Below, piece by piece: positions 9,943-18,031 of a DNA stretch of 64,000 bases. Under the pieces are notes generated by a model. The model saw only the letters and a program-made list of their open reading frames with translations, ran no database searches and had not been told where the DNA came from. How positions within the stretch are numbered: the first letter of the stretch is position 1; every line of letters begins with the position of its first letter. Both the position numbers and the translations under genes were made by a program. The DNA lies in the NCBI RefSeq assembly GCF_013386165.1, contig NZ_JACAOS010000015.1:721155-785154 (forward strand), in the 5' to 3' direction. This stretch comes from Pseudomonas gingeri. GTDB lineage: Bacteria; Pseudomonadota; Gammaproteobacteria; Pseudomonadales; Pseudomonadaceae.

Positions 9943-9974
9943 AACAGACCCAAAGTTCACTCGGGGCAATTGCC

Positions 9975-11153
9975 ATGCTGCTCAACCTGTTCAATGAAAT
10001 GCGCGCCGCCAAGGTTCCAGTGTCGGTGCGCGAACTGCTCGACCTGATCAACGCGCTGAAACAACGCGTGACCTTCGCCGACATGGACGAGTTCTACTAC
10101 CTCGCCCGGGCGATCCTGGTCAAGGACGAGCGGCATTTCGACAAATTCGACCGGGCTTTCGGCGCCTACTTCAATGGCCTGGAAAAACTCGATGATCACC
10201 TCCAGGCCTTGATTCCCGAGGACTGGTTGCGCAAGGAGTTCGAGCGCTCGCTGAGCGCCGAGGAACGCGCGCAGATCCAGTCCCTCGGCGGCCTGGACAA
10301 GCTCATCGAGGAGTTCAAGAAACGCCTGGAGGAACAGAAGGAACGTCACGCCGGCGGCAACAAGTGGATCGGCACCGGCGGCACCAGCCCGTTCGGCTCG
10401 GGCGGTTTCAACCCCGAAGGCATTCGTGTCGGCGATGCCGGCCAGCGCCAGGGCAAGGCGGTCAAGGTCTGGGACCAGCGCGAGTACAAGAACCTCGACG
10501 ACCAGGTCGAACTGGGCACGCGTAATATCAAGGTGGCCTTGCGTCGCCTGCGCAAATTCGCGCGCCAGGGTGCGGCGGAAGAGCTGGATATCGACGGCAC
10601 CATCGACCACACCGCCCGCGATGCCGGGTTGTTGAATATCCAGATGCGGCCGGAGCGGCGCAACACCATCAAGTTGCTGCTGCTGTTTGATATCGGCGGC
10701 TCGATGGACGCCCACGTGAAGACCTGCGAGGAGTTGTTCTCGGCCTGCAAGACCGAGTTCAAGCACCTGGAATACTTCTACTTCCACAACTTTGTTTATG
10801 AGTCGGTGTGGAAGAACAACCTGCGCCGTGGCTCAGAGCGCACCTCGACCCAGGACCTGTTGCACAAGTACGGGGCCGACTACAAAGTGATTTTCATCGG
10901 CGATGCGGCCATGGCGCCGTATGAAATCACCCAGGCCGGCGGCAGCGTCGAGCACTGGAACGAAGAAGCCGGTTATGTGTGGATGCAGCGCTTCATGGCC
11001 AAGTACAAGAAGCTGATCTGGATCAACCCGTATCCGAAGGACACCTGGAACTACACCGCGTCGACCGGGATCGTTCGCGATCTGGTGGAGGATCAGATGT
11101 ATCCGTTGACCTTGCGTGGGTTGGAAGAAGGGATGCGCTTCCTGTCCAAGTAG
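9975..11153 (+). CDS. VWA-domain protein (CoxE-like), MoxR partner
   Basis: The product is about 392 residues. The N-terminal half is helical and charged (a coiled-coil-like stretch around KLIEEFKKRLEEQKERHA). The C-terminal half is a von Willebrand A domain whose metal-site motif reads DIGGSMDAH, in place of the canonical DxSxS, followed by IFIGDAAMAPYE. This layout matches the CoxE/VWA proteins encoded next to MoxR ATPases. I start at ATG 9975 because the protein alignment begins naturally with MLLNLFNEMRAAKVPVSVRE. The GG in the metal site replaces the usual serine, a point worth noting for metal binding. Confidence 0.86.
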   Translation: MLLNLFNEMRAAKVPVSVRELLDLINALKQRVTFADMDEFYYLARAILVKDERHFDKFDRAFGAYFNGLEKLDDHLQALIPEDWLRKEFERSLSAEERAQIQSLGGLDKLIEEFKKRLEEQKERHAGGNKWIGTGGTSPFGSGGFNPEGIRVGDAGQRQGKAVKVWDQREYKNLDDQVELGTRNIKVALRRLRKFARQGAAEELDIDGTIDHTARDAGLLNIQMRPERRNTIKLLLLFDIGGSMDAHVKTCEELFSACKTEFKHLEYFYFHNFVYESVWKNNLRRGSERTSTQDLLHKYGADYKVIFIGDAAMAPYEITQAGGSVEHWNEEAGYVWMQRFMAKYKKLIWINPYPKDTWNYTASTGIVRDLVEDQMYPLTLRGLEEGMRFLSK

Positions 11154-11171
11154 CAGTCTTTCGCACAATCC

Positions 11172-11274
11172 CTGTAGGAGCGAGCTTGCTCGCGATGGTA
11201 GCCCAGACACCGCGGGACATCGGTTATTCCCGCATCATCGTTGACGACCATCGCGAGCAAGCTCGCTCCTACAG
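11172..11274. repeat. REP doublet (REPIN)
   Basis: Two inverted REP sequences with the core GAGCGAGCTTGCTCGCGAT face each other; the outer arms CTGTAGGAGCGAGC and GCTCGCTCCTACAG are perfect complements. They lie between the convergent VWA and pxpC genes. This is the common GAGCGAGC class of pseudomonad REPs. Confidence 0.93.
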
Positions 11275-11285
11275 AGTCAGCGGTG

Positions 11286-12203
11286 TCAGGCGAACTTGCG
11301 CATAAACTCGACCTGCTGCCGATGCGCCGTTTCCTGCACCACCGGCGCCAGTCTTATCGGGATCCCCGGCAGGCATTGCGCCAGGCGGGCCAGCGACAAT
11401 GGTGTCAGCGCACCCAGGCGTGGATAACCACCAATGGTCTGCCGGTCATTGAGCAACACAATCGGCTGTCCATCCGGCGGTACCTGGATCGCCCCCAGGG
11501 GAATGCCCTCGGAGATCATCGGTTCGCCCTGATACTTCAACTCCGGCCCCAACAGCCGAATCCCCATGCGATCCGCACGACTGTCCAAGGTCCAGACACT
11601 GTTGAACGCATCGAACAGGCTTTGCCCGCTGAATTCACCGATCTGCGACCCAAGCACCACCTGCAACGGTGCGCTGGAGCTGAAATCCGGCACCTGCGCG
11701 CCCGACAATCCTCTCGGCGTCGACGCCACCCCGCGATATTCCAGGCGCCCGCCCTTGGCCAAAGGCCGCCCCATGCCATCCAGCCCGCCGAGTTCCTCGC
11801 GCACCACGCAGGCGGCACTGCCCAGGACTTTCGGCGCGATAAAACCACCCGGCGCCGCCAGATAAGCCCGAGCCCCCGACAGCGGTTGCGTCAATTGCAG
11901 GCGCTGGCCTTTCCTCAAGACAAAACTGCACCAGGGCGCCAGTGCCTGACCGTCCACCCGTGCGCCCAGATCGGCACCGGCCAGGGCCAGGCAGCAATCC
12001 TCTTGCGCCACCAGCGTCAGCCCGCCCAACGTCACTTCCACCACCGCGGCATCCGGCGCATTGCCCAGCAGATGGTTGGCCCAGAACATCGAGACCCAAT
12101 CCAGCGCGCCGCCCTGGGTCACCCCCAGATGACGCACGCCAAAGCGTCCCGCATCCTGCAACAGGCACAACGGTGTACTCGCCTCGATCGACAAATGACT
12201 CAT
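11286..12203 (-). CDS. pxpC: 5-oxoprolinase subunit PxpC (biotin-dependent carboxyltransferase fold)
   Basis: The 305-residue product has the CT_A_B / allophanate hydrolase subunit 2 domain (LCLLQDAGRFGVRHLGVTQGG at the start, DRMGIRLLGPEL and GYPRLGALTP later). PxpC combines with PxpA and PxpB to cleave 5-oxoproline (pyroglutamate) to glutamate with ATP hydrolysis in the cytosol. Its ATG at 12203 overlaps the stop of pxpB by four bases (ATGA), implying translational coupling. The urea-amidolyase and KipA interpretations are less likely because all three Pxp subunits are present in order A-B-C. Confidence 0.92.
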   Translation of the reverse strand: MSHLSIEASTPLCLLQDAGRFGVRHLGVTQGGALDWVSMFWANHLLGNAPDAAVVEVTLGGLTLVAQEDCCLALAGADLGARVDGQALAPWCSFVLRKGQRLQLTQPLSGARAYLAAPGGFIAPKVLGSAACVVREELGGLDGMGRPLAKGGRLEYRGVASTPRGLSGAQVPDFSSSAPLQVVLGSQIGEFSGQSLFDAFNSVWTLDSRADRMGIRLLGPELKYQGEPMISEGIPLGAIQVPPDGQPIVLLNDRQTIGGYPRLGALTPLSLARLAQCLPGIPIRLAPVVQETAHRQQVEFMRKFA

Positions 12204-12904
12204 GCCAAGCCCTCCAGTGGCGTGTCATCGCCGCCCAACGTAATGAATTCAGCATGGTCGATTGCGGCAAAACGCACCGTGTCGCCCGGCTGCATCAAGC
12301 TGTAACCGTCACGCTCACGGTCGAACAGCTTGCTCGGTGTACGACCGATCAGGTTCCACCCCCCAGGGGAAACCACCGGGTAAGCCGCCGTCTGACGCTC
12401 GGCAATCCCCACGCTCCCCGCCGCCACCCGCTTGCGCGGGGTACTGATACGCGGTGCCGCCAGCCGTTCGTCGACCAGCCCCATAAACGCGAACCCCGGC
12501 GCAAAGCCCAAGGCGAACACCTGGTACTCGCGCTCGCTGTGGCAACGAATCACCTCGCTGACCGACCAGCCGCTGCGCTCGGCCAACAAGCCCAGCTCCG
12601 GGCCGACACTCGGGTCGTACCACACCGGCAACACATGGCATCGGCCCGCCGCGCTGGTGCCCGGGGTCAGGTCGGTCAAGGCTTCGGCAATCAGCTCCCG
12701 GGCCTGGGACGGGCTCAGCGCCATCAGGTCGTAATGCACCATCAGGGTGGTATAGGACGGCACCAGGTCGATCAGGTGCCCGGCAAATCCAGCCCGCAGA
12801 CGCTCGCCGGCGGCCAGCATCCACGGCATGTTTTCTTCGGCAATCACCTCGAACAGCCGCACCATCAGACAGTCGATTCCGACCACTTCGATCCGTGGCT
12901 TCAT
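12200..12904 (-). CDS. pxpB: 5-oxoprolinase subunit PxpB (allophanate hydrolase subunit 1 / KipI fold)
   Basis: The product is about 234 residues with the CT_C_D domain motifs ALGFAPGFAFMGLVDERL, PRKRVAAGSVGIA and GGWNLIGRTP. In this arrangement it is the second subunit of the ATP-dependent 5-oxoprolinase. I start at ATG 12904, which overlaps the pxpA stop by four bases (ATGA); the longer frame to 12982 would intrude into pxpA. Sequence alone cannot separate PxpB from KipI, but the tight operon with pxpA and pxpC decides it. Confidence 0.92.
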   Translation of the reverse strand: MKPRIEVVGIDCLMVRLFEVIAEENMPWMLAAGERLRAGFAGHLIDLVPSYTTLMVHYDLMALSPSQARELIAEALTDLTPGTSAAGRCHVLPVWYDPSVGPELGLLAERSGWSVSEVIRCHSEREYQVFALGFAPGFAFMGLVDERLAAPRISTPRKRVAAGSVGIAERQTAAYPVVSPGGWNLIGRTPSKLFDRERDGYSLMQPGDTVRFAAIDHAEFITLGGDDTPLEGLA

Positions 12905-13653
12905 ACCGCAGACTGCCGATCCAGGGCCTCGCGGATACGCTGCACGGCAGCCACCGAACTGACGTTGTCGCCGTGTACGCACAAGGTGTTGGCCTGCAAG
13001 CGCAAGGCACTGCCATCGCTGGCGGTGAGGCTGTCGCCACGGGCGATGGTCAGGGCCTGTTCGACGATCAGTGACGGTTCGTGATGCACCGCACCGGGCA
13101 ACTGGCGCGACACCAAGCGCCCCGCGCTGTCATAGGCCCGGTCGGCAAAGGCTTCGAACCACAACTCGACGCCGTACTCATCACCCAGGGCCTGGGCCGC
13201 GCTGTTGTCGCGCATCGCCAGCAGCATCAACGGCAGGTCCCCGCCGTAGGCGGCAATCGCCTGGATCACCGCCCGCAGTTGCTCGGGATTGGCCATCATG
13301 TCGTTGTACATCGCACCGTGGGGTTTGACGTAACTCACCCGGGCACCTTGCGCCCGGCAGATACCGTCCAGCGCGCCGATCTGATAATGCAGCAGGTCCT
13401 GGATTTCCTGCGGTGTGCAGGCCATGGAACGGCGACCGAAGCCCACCAGGTCGGGATAGGCCGGATGGGCACCGATACGTACGTCGTTGGCCAGGGCCAA
13501 GGTCACCGTCTTGCGCATGATACTCGGATCGCCCGCGTGATAACCGCAGGCCACGTTGGCGCAATCGATAAACGGCATGACCTGCGCATCCAGGCCCATG
13601 GTCCAGTTGCCATAGCTTTCGCCGATATCGCAATTCAATAACAAGCGGCTCAC
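12901..13653 (-). CDS. pxpA: 5-oxoprolinase subunit PxpA (LamB/YcsF family)
   Basis: The 250-residue protein shows the LamB/YcsF signature from its first residues (LNCDIGESYG), followed by ANVACGYHAGDP, IGAHPAYPDLVGFGRR and VKPHGAMYND. PxpA is the third component of prokaryotic 5-oxoprolinase. The start is GTG 13653, supported by AGGAG ten bases upstream. It is the first gene of a pxpA-pxpB-pxpC operon, preceded by an MFS gene in the same orientation (62 bp gap). The operon probably also contains that transporter. Confidence 0.93.
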   Translation of the reverse strand: MSRLLLNCDIGESYGNWTMGLDAQVMPFIDCANVACGYHAGDPSIMRKTVTLALANDVRIGAHPAYPDLVGFGRRSMACTPQEIQDLLHYQIGALDGICRAQGARVSYVKPHGAMYNDMMANPEQLRAVIQAIAAYGGDLPLMLLAMRDNSAAQALGDEYGVELWFEAFADRAYDSAGRLVSRQLPGAVHHEPSLIVEQALTIARGDSLTASDGSALRLQANTLCVHGDNVSSVAAVQRIREALDRQSAV

Positions 13654-13715
13654 GGTGGTTGCTCCTGTGGGCTTTAACTTTTCTTAACGTGGGGCTTTTC
13701 GCAAATACCCACAGA

Positions 13716-15002
13716 TTACTGCGCTTCGAGTTCCTTGCCACGGGTTTCCGGCAGGCTCAAGGCCGCGAGAATCACCACACCGTAGGACACGGCGGCAAAA
13801 GCGCCGATCCCCAGGCTCAAGGACACTTTCTGGCTGAGCAGGCCGATCAGCAGCGGGAAAAACGCCGCCAGTGCCCGCCCGATGTTGTAGCAAAAACCCT
13901 GGCCCGAACCGCGAATCCGCGTGGGAAACAGCTCGGTGAGGAACGCCCCCATGCCGCTGAAAATCCCCGAGGCGAAAAAGCCCAGTGGCAAGCCCAGCCA
14001 GAGCATGACCGCGTTGCTGACCTGCAACTGGGTGTAGAGCAGCACGATGATGAAGGAACCAACGGCGAACAGGATGAAGTTCTTCTTGCGCCCGAGCCGA
14101 TCGGTCAGGTACGCGCTGATCACATAACCGATGTAGGAACCGATGATCACCATGGCCAGGTAACCGCCCGTGCCGAGTACACTCAAGCCGCGCTCGTTCT
14201 TCAGAAAAGTCGGCAACCAGGCGGTGATGGCGTAATAACCGCCCAGTGCACCAGTGGTCAGCAGCGAGGCCCGCAGGGTGGTGCTGAGCATGCCCGGGGC
14301 AAAGATCTCGTAGAAGTGCGTCGGGTTGCTCGGGGCTTCCTGGATCTTGGTCTGACGATAGACCTCCGGGTCCTTGACCAGACGACGAACGAAAATCACG
14401 AAAATCGCCGGCACGATGCCCAACACGAACAGCGCACGCCAGGCGTCGTCGGGTGGCAGCAGTGAAAACAGCAACGCATAGAGAATCGCCGTCAGCCCCC
14501 AACCCAGGGCCCAACCTGATTGCACCATGCCGACCGCCTTGCCGCGGTCCTTGGCGCGAATCACCTCGCCCATCAGCACCGCGCCGGCCGTCCACTCGCC
14601 ACCGAAACCGAAGCCCATCAGGGTACGGGCCACCAGCAACTGGTGGTAGTTCTGGGCGAAGCCGCAGAGGAAGGTGAATACCGCGAACCAGAGCACCGTC
14701 AGTTGCAGGGTGCGCACCCGGCCGATGCGGTCGGAAAGAATCCCGGCGATCCAGCCACCGAGGGCCGAGGCGATCAGGGTGCTGGTGGAAATCAGCCCGG
14801 CCTGGCCGGTGGTGAGGCCCCAGAGGGCAATCAGCGTCGGAATGACGAAGCTGAGCATCTGGGTGTCCATGCCATCCAGGCCGTAACCGATCTTGCAACT
14901 CCAGAACGTACGACGCTCCTGCTGATTGAGATTGCGATACCAGGTGAACGGACCGGGTGGGCCCTCGGCTTGGGTAACATCCAGCGAGCCGGGCGTAGTC
15001 AT
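13716..15002 (-). CDS. MFS transporter, probably for 5-oxoproline or a related carboxylate
   Basis: The 428-residue protein has about twelve membrane segments and MFS signatures such as GILSDRIGRVRTL between TM2 and TM3, ARTLMGFGFGGEWTAGAVLMGE, and YLTDRLGRKKN between TM8 and TM9. It belongs to the sialate/aromatic-acid:proton symporter type rather than to drug exporters. It lies immediately upstream of pxpABC on the same strand, and a LysR gene is divergent. Uptake of 5-oxoproline is therefore a reasonable inference, not shown by sequence. Confidence 0.88.
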   Translation of the reverse strand: MTTPGSLDVTQAEGPPGPFTWYRNLNQQERRTFWSCKIGYGLDGMDTQMLSFVIPTLIALWGLTTGQAGLISTSTLIASALGGWIAGILSDRIGRVRTLQLTVLWFAVFTFLCGFAQNYHQLLVARTLMGFGFGGEWTAGAVLMGEVIRAKDRGKAVGMVQSGWALGWGLTAILYALLFSLLPPDDAWRALFVLGIVPAIFVIFVRRLVKDPEVYRQTKIQEAPSNPTHFYEIFAPGMLSTTLRASLLTTGALGGYYAITAWLPTFLKNERGLSVLGTGGYLAMVIIGSYIGYVISAYLTDRLGRKKNFILFAVGSFIIVLLYTQLQVSNAVMLWLGLPLGFFASGIFSGMGAFLTELFPTRIRGSGQGFCYNIGRALAAFFPLLIGLLSQKVSLSLGIGAFAAVSYGVVILAALSLPETRGKELEAQ

Positions 15003-15161
15003 GGGGGGAAATTCTCCGCGTAAAGCTTATTGGTATTGTTCTGGCGAGCGCTCAGGCTTAGGCTTATCGTGCCCGACCGGTCGAGGGCCATTTTTCGTTG
15101 GCCGTGCCCTCTGCGTCCAACTAATAAAAGTCCTGCCCAGGCATAAGAAAAAGTTGATTGC
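15003..15161. promoter_or_regulatory. Divergent MFS-pxp / LysR promoter region
   Basis: This 159-bp region separates the MFS start (15002) and the LysR start (15162). A dyad with arms GAGGGC (15083-15088) and GCCCTC (15106-15111) is a plausible LysR operator, although its spacing is not that of a classical T-N11-A box. Confidence 0.45.
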
Positions 15162-16094
15162 ATGAACCTCAAGTTTCTCGAAACCTTCGTCTGGGTTGCG
15201 CGGCTGAAGAGCTTTCGCCTGACGGCGGACAAGCTGTTCACCACCCAGGCGTCCATTTCCAGCCGGATCGCGGTGCTCGAAGGCGAGCTTGGGGTGAAGC
15301 TGTTCCTGCGCGATTCCCGCGGCGTCAGCCTGACCCCCGAAGGGCTCAAGGTGCTCGACTATGCCGAGCAGATGATGGACACCATGCAGGCCCTCAAGCA
15401 TGCCATCGAAATCAGTTCGACCAAGGTCGGGCGCCTGCGTATCGGCGTGATGGACACGGTCATCCATACCTGGCTCAGCCCATTGGTGGCGCAGATGTCG
15501 GATCGATTTCCCCTGGTGGAAATCGAGCTGGTGGCCGATACCGCGCTGAACCTCTGCGATCAGCTGCAAAAAGGCTTTCTCGACCTGGTGCTGCAAACCG
15601 ACCTGCTACGCCAGGAATCCATCCGCAGCCTGAAGCTGATCAGCCACCCGATGGGCTGGGTGGTGGCCAGCCATTCGATCTACAACCGCGAATATGCAAG
15701 CCTGGCCGAACTCGCCCGGGAGCGCATCGTGACCTTCTCGAAAAACTCGCGGCCACACCAGGAAATTCTTGGCTTGATGCAGGTCCATGGCGTCCCGGCG
15801 CCGCGCCTGAACTGCGTCAACTCGGTGTCGGCGATTACCCGGCTACTGCGCGACGGCTTCGCTATCGGCGCCCTGCCGTCGGTGCTGGTGAGGGAAGAAC
15901 TGATGCGCGGCGAGCTGACCTTGCTGGCCCTCGACGTACGCCCGCCGAACTTGGAAGTGGTGGTGTCCTGGCGGGTCGGCGTGGAGCTGGTGGAGGAAAT
16001 TGTCGCGCTGTGCCAGGAGGTGCTGCACAGCTATGCGGACAAGATGGGCGAGCAGTATGTGGTCCTGAGCAAGCCCGCCCTCTCCGGTCAATAA
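15162..16094 (+). CDS. LysR-family transcriptional regulator
   Basis: The 310-residue protein has an N-terminal winged helix-turn-helix (FRLTADKLFTTQASISSRIA, about residues 17-36) followed by a periplasmic-binding-protein-like effector domain (LRIGVMDTVIHTWLSPLV). It is divergent from the MFS-pxpABC unit and is the obvious candidate regulator of 5-oxoproline uptake and cleavage; this is inferred from position. Its 3' end overlaps the stop of the convergent DUF2937 gene by seven bases. Confidence 0.9.
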   Translation: MNLKFLETFVWVARLKSFRLTADKLFTTQASISSRIAVLEGELGVKLFLRDSRGVSLTPEGLKVLDYAEQMMDTMQALKHAIEISSTKVGRLRIGVMDTVIHTWLSPLVAQMSDRFPLVEIELVADTALNLCDQLQKGFLDLVLQTDLLRQESIRSLKLISHPMGWVVASHSIYNREYASLAELARERIVTFSKNSRPHQEILGLMQVHGVPAPRLNCVNSVSAITRLLRDGFAIGALPSVLVREELMRGELTLLALDVRPPNLEVVVSWRVGVELVEEIVALCQEVLHSYADKMGEQYVVLSKPALSGQ

Positions 16095-16621
16095 CCCCGT
16101 TCGCGCCGGGCCAGGCGTTCGCGCTGGCGCTTGCCGCCCAGCACCACCCAGTCCACCAGGCGGAAGAAGCCTTCGATCACGAACGAGAACAGCAGCGCCG
16201 CGCCCATCGCCCAGCCGATCGCCTCGGGCGAGAGCAGGACCTGATAGGTGTAGCCCTGCAAGGTTTCCTCGCGGATCGCCGGATCGGCCGCATACGCCAC
16301 CTGTAACGCCCGTTTGTACCAGGGGCCCTGCATGGCCTGGAACTGGTCATCGAGCAGACGCTGGCGGTTGAGCAGGTTGCCGAGGCTGTCGGCATCGCTG
16401 CGAAACACCGGGTCGTCGCTGGCACGATAATGCGCCACCAACGCCTGCAGATCGCCGTTGAAGAACTGCTCGGCAGTCTTCTGGAAGCCCTGGAGGCTGG
16501 TCTGCGCTTCAATCAGGTGTGCCTCGACCCGCTTGGCGTAGTCGTTGATGAAGCCCGGCACCTGGACACCGATCAGCAGGCCCAGGGTAAACAGAATCAG
16601 CCGCAGGTAACTCAACCACAT
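16088..16621 (-). CDS. DUF2937-family inner-membrane protein
   Basis: The product is about 177 residues. It starts with a membrane segment (LRLILFTLGLLIGVQVPGF), has a long soluble helical middle (KRVEAHLIEAQTSLQGFQKTA) and ends with a second segment (AIGWAMGAALLFSFVIEGFF) and a basic tail. This matches the uncharacterised DUF2937 family. I start at ATG 16621; the open frame upstream to 16930 overlaps the next gene. The stop overlaps the end of the convergent LysR gene. Function is unknown. Confidence 0.75.
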   Translation of the reverse strand: MWLSYLRLILFTLGLLIGVQVPGFINDYAKRVEAHLIEAQTSLQGFQKTAEQFFNGDLQALVAHYRASDDPVFRSDADSLGNLLNRQRLLDDQFQAMQGPWYKRALQVAYAADPAIREETLQGYTYQVLLSPEAIGWAMGAALLFSFVIEGFFRLVDWVVLGGKRQRERLARRERGY

Positions 16622-16632
16622 AACGGACTTCC

Positions 16633-17409
16633 TTATTCGGTCTGGCCCTGGCTGACGCATTCGCCGCGCCGCCACAGGCTCCATTGGCCCGGTTCGTAGC
16701 GGGTCCAGGTTTCGTTTTCGGTCAAGGGTTCGGTGGCAATCACCGTCACCACGTCGTTGGGAGTGGTCTCGGCCTGGAAGTCGACAATCACGTCCACATC
16801 CTTCAAGCGCGCCGGCCCGAAAGGCGCGCGCCGGGTGATCTGCGCCAACTTGGTCGAGCAATAGCAGAACAGCCAGTCGCCGTCGCTGAGCAGGCAGTTG
16901 AACACGCCTTTGCCACGGTACTCGGCACACGCCTGGACCAGGGACGGCAGCAGCGCTTCAATGTCCACGGGCTCGGGAAAGGCCTGGCGCACGCGGTTGA
17001 GCAGGTCGCAGAACGCCGCCTCGCTGTCGGTGTCGCCCACCGGGCGGTAAAAACTGGTGGGTGGCTGGAAGTCCGCCAACTGGCCGTTATGGGCGAAACA
17101 CCAGTTACGCCCCCACAATTCGCGGACAAACGGATGGGTATTGGACAGGCAGACCTTGCCGACATTGGCCTGGCGGATATGCCCGATCACCACTTCGCTC
17201 TTGATCGGGTAACGCTGCACCAGGTTCGCGACCTCGGACTCGCAGCTCGCCGCCGGGTCCTGGAACAGGCGCAGGCCACGGCCTTCGTAGAAGGCGATGC
17301 CCCAACCGTCGCGATGGGGGCCGGTACGCCCCCCGCGTTGCATCAGACCGGTAAAGCTGAAAACGATATCGGTCGGTACATTGGCGCTCATGCCCAACAA
17401 TTCACACAT
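16633..17409 (-). CDS. Class II glutamine amidotransferase (YafJ-like)
   Basis: The 258-residue protein begins with MCELLGMSAN, so Cys2 becomes the N-terminal catalytic nucleophile after removal of Met, as in class II (Ntn) amidotransferases. Other active-site segments are RDGWGIAFYEG, GHIRQANVG and NTHPFVRE with AHNGQL. It is a stand-alone amidotransferase domain, like E. coli YafJ, without a synthase partner. The natural substrate is unknown. GAGAG precedes the ATG. It lies 11 bp upstream of the DUF2937 gene and may share its transcript. Confidence 0.9.
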   Translation of the reverse strand: MCELLGMSANVPTDIVFSFTGLMQRGGRTGPHRDGWGIAFYEGRGLRLFQDPAASCESEVANLVQRYPIKSEVVIGHIRQANVGKVCLSNTHPFVRELWGRNWCFAHNGQLADFQPPTSFYRPVGDTDSEAAFCDLLNRVRQAFPEPVDIEALLPSLVQACAEYRGKGVFNCLLSDGDWLFCYCSTKLAQITRRAPFGPARLKDVDVIVDFQAETTPNDVVTVIATEPLTENETWTRYEPGQWSLWRRGECVSQGQTE

Positions 17410-17441
17410 GCTCGGACTCTCGCTTCAATGCCGTGACGCCG

Positions 17442-17942
17442 TTACAGACGCGGTTCGACCCGCGAACGCCCATTGCCACCGGTTGGCGGCTGACGGCCAT
17501 AACGCTCGTTGCGATCGGCCGCGGCGAACGGTTGATCGTCCTCCTCGGACTCGGCCGCAGGCGTCGTGCCGGCCGCAACGGGAGGCGGGCGACGGGCCTT
17601 GATGGAGCGCTCGATGGGCCAGCGGATCAGGGCGAAGACCAGATAGACGCCCAGGGCGATCATCAGGTACATGAACAGATCGGAAACCGCGCGCCAGGCG
17701 TTGTTGCCGACCTTGAACATCAGGTCCAGGGCCGTAATGGCCACCGCCGGGGCGAACTTTTCCTTCACCGGATCGATAATGGTCGGGCTGAACAACAGCA
17801 CCGCCATCACCACGCGCAGCGGTTCGCGCAACCAGCGCCAGATCCAGCGGGTCAGGCGAAACCACACCAACAAGCAGCCCAGGGCGGCGAAGGCGTAGCA
17901 GCCCCAGGCAATCAGATAGTCGTTCTCGGTCATGGTGTCCAT
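17442..17942 (-). CDS. Hypothetical inner-membrane protein
   Basis: The 166-residue product has an N-terminal membrane segment (YAFAALGCLLVWFRLTRW), a second hydrophobic segment close behind (VVMAVLLFSPTII), a third around FMYLMIALGVYLVFAL, and a hydrophilic, disordered C-terminus rich in Pro, Arg and Gly. An alternative ATG lies at 17933; neither start has a clear ribosome site. It sits 32 bp upstream of the amidotransferase gene in the same direction. I do not recognise a characterised family. Confidence 0.72.
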   Translation of the reverse strand: MDTMTENDYLIAWGCYAFAALGCLLVWFRLTRWIWRWLREPLRVVMAVLLFSPTIIDPVKEKFAPAVAITALDLMFKVGNNAWRAVSDLFMYLMIALGVYLVFALIRWPIERSIKARRPPPVAAGTTPAAESEEDDQPFAAADRNERYGRQPPTGGNGRSRVEPRL

Positions 17943-18031
17943 GGCAAGGCTGGCAAATAGATGCTTATGATAACGGCTTTTCGCAGGTCCGGCTGCACCG
18001 CCGTCAGCGATCCGTCCACAGAGAGTTGCCC

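Noticed and set aside
11172..11274. REP doublets as possible CRISPR repeats
   Set aside because: There are only two inverted copies per site, and no regular spacers or cas genes.
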